Assembly: GCA_033964015.1 (NCBI GenBank)
Contig: CM066914.1
Coordinates: forward strand, 7,617,831 to 7,681,830
Direction: 5' to 3'
Length of the DNA stretch: 64,000 nucleotides
Source: Scolanthus callimorphus
Lineage: Eukaryota > Cnidaria > Anthozoa > Actiniaria > Edwardsiidae
A program made the translations under genes and the position numbers. The first letter of the stretch is position 1; each line of letters opens with the position of its first letter. Under the pieces are notes generated by a model, which worked only from the letters and a program-made list of their open reading frames with translations, had not been told where the DNA came from and searched no databases. Below are positions 63,796 through 64,000 of this stretch, piece after piece.

Positions 63796-64000
63796 GTATT
63801 ATCAAAACCAATACTATAAATAAGGAGATTGCAAAGGAATCCGCGACCGCGAAGGTGTTTAAACAAGATTTCATACAAGTTTCAATCCAAGAGATTTTCT
63901 CGGTAAAAGTGCTTTTGACGTGGAACGTTTTGTAGTTTTGTCAGATATTAAAATTCGAGTGTGACGTTTATGGGCTCACAAAGTAATCTGTCTCTGTATG

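Overview
The window is animal nuclear DNA: multi-exon genes with GT-AG introns, clear metazoan orthologues, intronless sperm-type histone, and dense short inverted-repeat transposons. The gene content, the many CG-rich MITEs and the Penelope and LINE relics suggest a cnidarian, probably an anthozoan such as a coral; this placement is inference, not proof.

Layout. 423-7837 (minus): the first eleven coding exons of ARMC8 (GID/CTLH ubiquitin-ligase subunit), continuing off the left edge; a CACTA transposon sits in one intron. 8.1-11.4 kb: repeats only, apart from a possible divergent first exon at 8007-8060. 11407-13300 (minus): the C-terminal part of a polysaccharide-lyase-8-like enzyme. 14932-44327 (plus): a 28-kb dipeptidyl peptidase gene of the DPP4/DPP6/DPP10 family with 26 located exons, an intact catalytic triad and a possible alternative first exon. 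Its 7.2-kb intron at 32893-40134 contains, on the opposite strand (34655-37794), a complete five-exon gene for a secreted precursor with an acidic repeat propeptide and a 70-residue, 12-cysteine, extremely basic C-terminal peptide. This is the most novel item in the window. 46413-46973 (minus): an intronless sperm-type linker histone H1. 47619-52862 (minus): complete RSU1. 53374-63795 (plus): the first seventeen exons of AP4B1, continuing off the right edge and head-to-head with RSU1.

Introns and intergenic DNA are packed with non-autonomous DNA transposons whose ends and target duplications can often be read directly: CACTA (3 bp), PIF/Harbinger-like (TAA), piggyBac-like (TTAA), Mutator-like (9 bp), Tc1/mariner-like (TA), plus large foldback hairpins, a 4-kb terminal-inverted-repeat element, Penelope and LINE fragments and minisatellites.

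A technical point affects all reading of this window. Six conserved coding exons each lack exactly one base, nearly always explainable as a homopolymer one base too short, and where exon phase can be tested restoring one base corrects it. The sequence therefore probably carries homopolymer-length errors, and the affected genes (DPP, AP4B1, the lyase) should not be called pseudogenes on that basis alone. Gene neighbours here do not form a pathway; they are ordinary eukaryotic neighbours, except that the basic-peptide gene is nested inside a peptidase gene.
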